A stretch of DNA of 64,000 nucleotides from the NCBI RefSeq assembly GCF_900110255.1, contig NZ_FODD01000017.1:62001-126000 (forward strand), read 5' to 3'. Positions 61,544-64,000 of the stretch are shown piece after piece; the first letter of the stretch is position 1; each line of letters opens with the position of its first letter. The notes beneath the pieces are model-generated. The model ran no database searches. It saw only the letters and a program-made list of their open reading frames with translations, and was not told the origin of the DNA. This DNA is from Actinacidiphila rubida. Lineage in GTDB: Bacteria > Actinomycetota > Actinomycetes > Streptomycetales > Streptomycetaceae. The position numbers and the translations under genes are program-made.

Positions 61544-64000
61544 TCATCCCGCGCTTCCGGGGCTGGAGTGCCACAGCTTGCGACCGGTGGCCGCGCCGTT
61601 GCCCGCGGGCCGCAGGTCGGCCCAGGGGTGCATCTCGTACCCGGTGGACAGGTGGATCCGGCGGTTGTCCGCGGGGTGGAGCGGCCCGCCGTCCCCGTCC
61701 TCGCCCCCGGGAGTCTCGGCGAGCCGCTCGGCGACGGCCTCCAGGCCTCCGGTGCGGCGGAGTTCGACGAGCTCGGCGAGGTTCCAGGCGGCGGCGCCCA
61801 CCACGCTCAGGCTCTGCGGCCCGCGCCGCTGGACCACGCCCCGTACCAGCAGCAGGAAGGAGTGGAAGACGGTGTGGGCGCACGCCTCGTGGCTGTCCTC
61901 GAAGAAGGCGCAGTCCACCAGGCCGGTGCCGTCGTCGAGAGTGGTGAAGATGACGCGCCGGCCGGAGCGGATCGGCGGGGTCTGGGTGGCGCCCTTGGCC
62001 CCGGCGACCAGCACCGTCTGCCCATGCCGTATCCCCCGCAGCGACTTCGCGGGAACGACCCCCAGCTCGGCCAGGAAGGAGTGGTGATCGTGCATCAGAT
62101 GGCGGGAGGCGTCCATGCCGAGGACGCCCAGCTCGGCGCCCAGGCGTTCGCCGTCGTCCATGTCGGGCAGCCCGGCGGGCGCGGCCGGCCCCTCGCTTCC
62201 GCCGATCGGAAGCTGGCCGGCGCCGGCGCCCTTGGTCCGCCCCTGCCGGTGCAGCTCGGCGATCTGCAGCAGCAGGTCGCGCCGGTTGTCGCCGAAGCAG
62301 TCCAACGCGCCGACCTGGGCAAGCCGTTCGGCGACCGGACGGCCCGGGCGGGCCCGCTGCCACAGGTCCGGCAGCGAGGAGTAGGGCCGGCCCGCCACCA
62401 GCCGCTCCGTCTCGGCCTCGCTGATGCCGTGCACGTCCGCGAGGCCCAGCCGCAACCCCCATTTACCCGAAGCCAGTTCGATCCGGTAGTCCTTCTCGGA
62501 CCGGTTCACGTCCAGCGGCAGCACCGGCACCCCGCGCCGCCGCGCGTCGGCGAGCAGCAGCCGCTTGGGGTACATGCCGGGGTCGTGGGTGAGCACCCCG
62601 GCGTAAAAGGCGGCCGGGCGGTGGGCCTTGAGCCAGGCCGACTGGTAGGTGGGCACCGCGAAGGCGACGGCGTGCGCCTTGCAGAAGCCGTAGCTGCCGA
62701 AGGCGCTCAGGATCTCCGACGTGCGGCGGATCTCCTCGGCGGAGTATCCGCGGGCCCGCGCGGCGACACCGAACCGGGCCATCACCTGGCCCTGCCGCTC
62801 GGGGTCCGACAACGCGCGGCGCTGCTCGTCCGCCGCGGCCAGATCGCATCCGGTCATCTCGTGGAAGATCCTGATCACCTGTTCGTGGAAGACCACCACC
62901 CCGTAGGTCTCGCGCAGTGCCTTCTCCAGGTTCTTGTGCGGGTACCGCACCGGGGCGCGGCCGTGCCGGGCCTCGATGAACGGCCGCACCATGTCGGCGG
63001 CGACCGGCCCCGGCCGGAAGAGCGAGATGTCGACCACCAGGTCGTGGAAGGTGGCGGGCTGCAACCGGCCCACGAGGTCGCGCTGCCCGGGGGACTCGAT
63101 CTGGAAGCAGCCGAGCGTCTCGGCCGACTGGATCAGTTCGTACGTGGCGGAGTCGCCCTGCGGCACCTGCTCCGGGTCGTCCAGGTCGATGTGCTCGCCG
63201 GTGGCGCGCTCGACCTCCTTGACCGCGTAGGCCATCGCGGACTGCATCCGCACGCCCAGGACGTCGAGTTTGAGCAGCTTGAGGTCCTCCACGTCCTCCT
63301 TGTCGAACTGCGACATGGGGAAGCCCTCGCCGCTGGTGGGCATCACCGGGGTGCGGTCCAGCAGCGTCGCGTCGGACAGCAGGACCCCGCACGGGTGCAT
63401 GGCGATGCCCCGCGGCAGGCCGTCCAGCGCCTCGACCAGTTCCCACAGCCGCCCGTGGTCCTCGCCCGACACGGCCCGCAGCTCGGGCAGTTCGGCCAGC
63501 GCGGCACGCGCGTCCTTGGCGCGGATGTGCGGGAACGACTTGGCGAGCCGGTCGACGACCGCCGGCTCCATGCCGAGCGCGGCACCCACGTCCCGTACCG
63601 CGTGGCGCACCCGGTAGGTCTCCGGCATCGCCACGGTGGCGACCCGCTCCGCCCCGAACCGGTTGAAGATCGCCTGGTAGACGTCGATCCGGCGGGCGGA
63701 CTCCACGTCGATGTCGATGTCGGGCAGTTCCTTGCGGCGGACGGACAGGAAGCGCTCCATGAGCAGGCCGTGCTCGACGGGGTCCGCGGACGCGATCCCC
63801 AGCAGGTGGTTGACCAGCGAACCGGCGCCGGAGCCACGCGCGGCGACCCGGACGCGCATGGTGTTCTTCACGTCGTCGACGACCTGGCCGACGGTGAGGA
63901 AGTACGGCGCGAAGCGCAGTTGCCGGATGACGTCGAGCTCCCCCTCCAGCCGTCTCCAGTAGTACGGCCTCCGGTCGTAGCCCTTGCGGATCATGCCGGC
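61544..64000 (-). CDS. dnaE2: Error-prone DNA polymerase DnaE2/ImuC (5' end outside window)
   Basis: At least 818 residues are visible; the frame is open to the right edge and the gene starts beyond it. Palm catalytic aspartates in ELPDIDIDVESARRIDVYQ, finger-region YRVRHAVRDVGAALGMEP, and LLKLDVLGVRMQSAMAYAVKEV, QIESPGQRDLVGRLQP, FRPGPVAADMVRP and YGVVVFHEQVIRIFHEMTG are typical DnaE palm/fingers. The C-terminal OB fold (VAGAKGATQTPPIRSGRRVIFTTLDDGTGLVDCAFFE) has the DnaE2-specific wording. DnaE2 carries out mutagenic translesion synthesis with ImuA/ImuB. Those genes are not in the window. Confidence 0.93.
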   Translation of the reverse strand, partial: AGMIRKGYDRRPYYWRRLEGELDVIRQLRFAPYFLTVGQVVDDVKNTMRVRVAARGSGAGSLVNHLLGIASADPVEHGLLMERFLSVRRKELPDIDIDVESARRIDVYQAIFNRFGAERVATVAMPETYRVRHAVRDVGAALGMEPAVVDRLAKSFPHIRAKDARAALAELPELRAVSGEDHGRLWELVEALDGLPRGIAMHPCGVLLSDATLLDRTPVMPTSGEGFPMSQFDKEDVEDLKLLKLDVLGVRMQSAMAYAVKEVERATGEHIDLDDPEQVPQGDSATYELIQSAETLGCFQIESPGQRDLVGRLQPATFHDLVVDISLFRPGPVAADMVRPFIEARHGRAPVRYPHKNLEKALRETYGVVVFHEQVIRIFHEMTGCDLAAADEQRRALSDPERQGQVMARFGVAARARGYSAEEIRRTSEILSAFGSYGFCKAHAVAFAVPTYQSAWLKAHRPAAFYAGVLTHDPGMYPKRLLLADARRRGVPVLPLDVNRSEKDYRIELASGKWGLRLGLADVHGISEAETERLVAGRPYSSLPDLWQRARPGRPVAERLAQVGALDCFGDNRRDLLLQIAELHRQGRTKGAGAGQLPIGGSEGPAAPAGLPDMDDGERLGAELGVLGMDASRHLMHDHHSFLAELGVVPAKSLRGIRHGQTVLVAGAKGATQTPPIRSGRRVIFTTLDDGTGLVDCAFFEDSHEACAHTVFHSFLLLVRGVVQRRGPQSLSVVGAAAWNLAELVELRRTGGLEAVAERLAETPGGEDGDGGPLHPADNRRIHLSTGYEMHPWADLRPAGNGAATGRKLWHSSPGSAG

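Overview
The window is a very GC-rich actinobacterial chromosome segment, almost certainly from Streptomyces or a close relative. The evidence is near-total G/C at third codon positions, frequent GTG starts, several predicted leaderless transcripts, and gene families typical of the group: DUF5937 and COG4280 proteins, a STAND regulator, many TetR/MarR/GntR regulators, a stand-alone Type ISP C-terminal protein, a methyltransferase-NUDIX fusion and a DnaE2 polymerase. About 60 protein genes are supported. I saw no tRNA, rRNA, CRISPR array, phage or insertion sequence. Both ends are cut: a regulator enters at the left edge and dnaE2 leaves at the right edge.

Layout. 1-6.7 kb: tail of a large regulator, a COG4280 membrane pair, small enzymes, and an FMN reductase divergent from a MarR regulator with three operators between them. 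6.9-12.4 kb: pirin, an AtuA-like protein with an NADP oxidoreductase, and a divergent LysR-NUDIX pair. 12.5-16.4 kb: an ArsR-like regulator divergent from an MFS transporter, a decayed carbonyl-reductase pseudogene, and two DUF202 membrane proteins. 16.4-17.1 kb is gene-free and repetitive. 17.1-19.2 kb: an MFS exporter divergent from a MarR regulator. 19.3-23.6 kb: a sugar-acid island (GntR regulator, gluconokinase, gluconate permease, glucarate dehydratase) with a striking double hairpin between the last two genes. 23.7-30.5 kb: acyl-CoA/lipid catabolism (kinase-like protein and acyl-CoA dehydrogenase on one strand; SDR, acyl-CoA ligase, TetR and quinone oxidoreductase on the other). 30.8-39.4 kb: hydrolases (alpha/beta hydrolase, secreted penicillin acylase, amidase, serine hydrolase) and a MaoC/TetR pair. 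39.5-47 kb: an alcohol-to-acyl-CoA set (acyl-CoA dehydrogenase, TetR, alcohol and aldehyde dehydrogenases, molybdopterin oxidoreductase). 47.4-51.3 kb: two tandem TetR genes divergent from an MFS exporter and a frameshifted SGNH hydrolase. 51.5-53.5 kb: homogentisate dioxygenase hmgA with a GntR regulator. 53.6-64 kb: Type ISP C-terminal protein, small protein, secreted SGNH hydrolase, AAA ATPase, regulators, methyltransferase-NUDIX fusion, cupin, secreted lipase, dnaE2.

Much of the new information is in intergenic DNA. Most regulators have recognisable inverted repeats beside them, and two TetR-type operators each occur at two separate promoters. This lets parts of small regulons be proposed: AAACTA-N7-TAGTTT links an acyl-CoA dehydrogenase with an aldehyde dehydrogenase operon, and an 18-base element links a MaoC gene with its TetR. 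No clear new multigene defence or biosynthetic system was found. The best leads are these operator pairs, an SDR and a serine hydrolase that have lost key catalytic residues, the stand-alone Type ISP C-terminal protein, and the broken genes.
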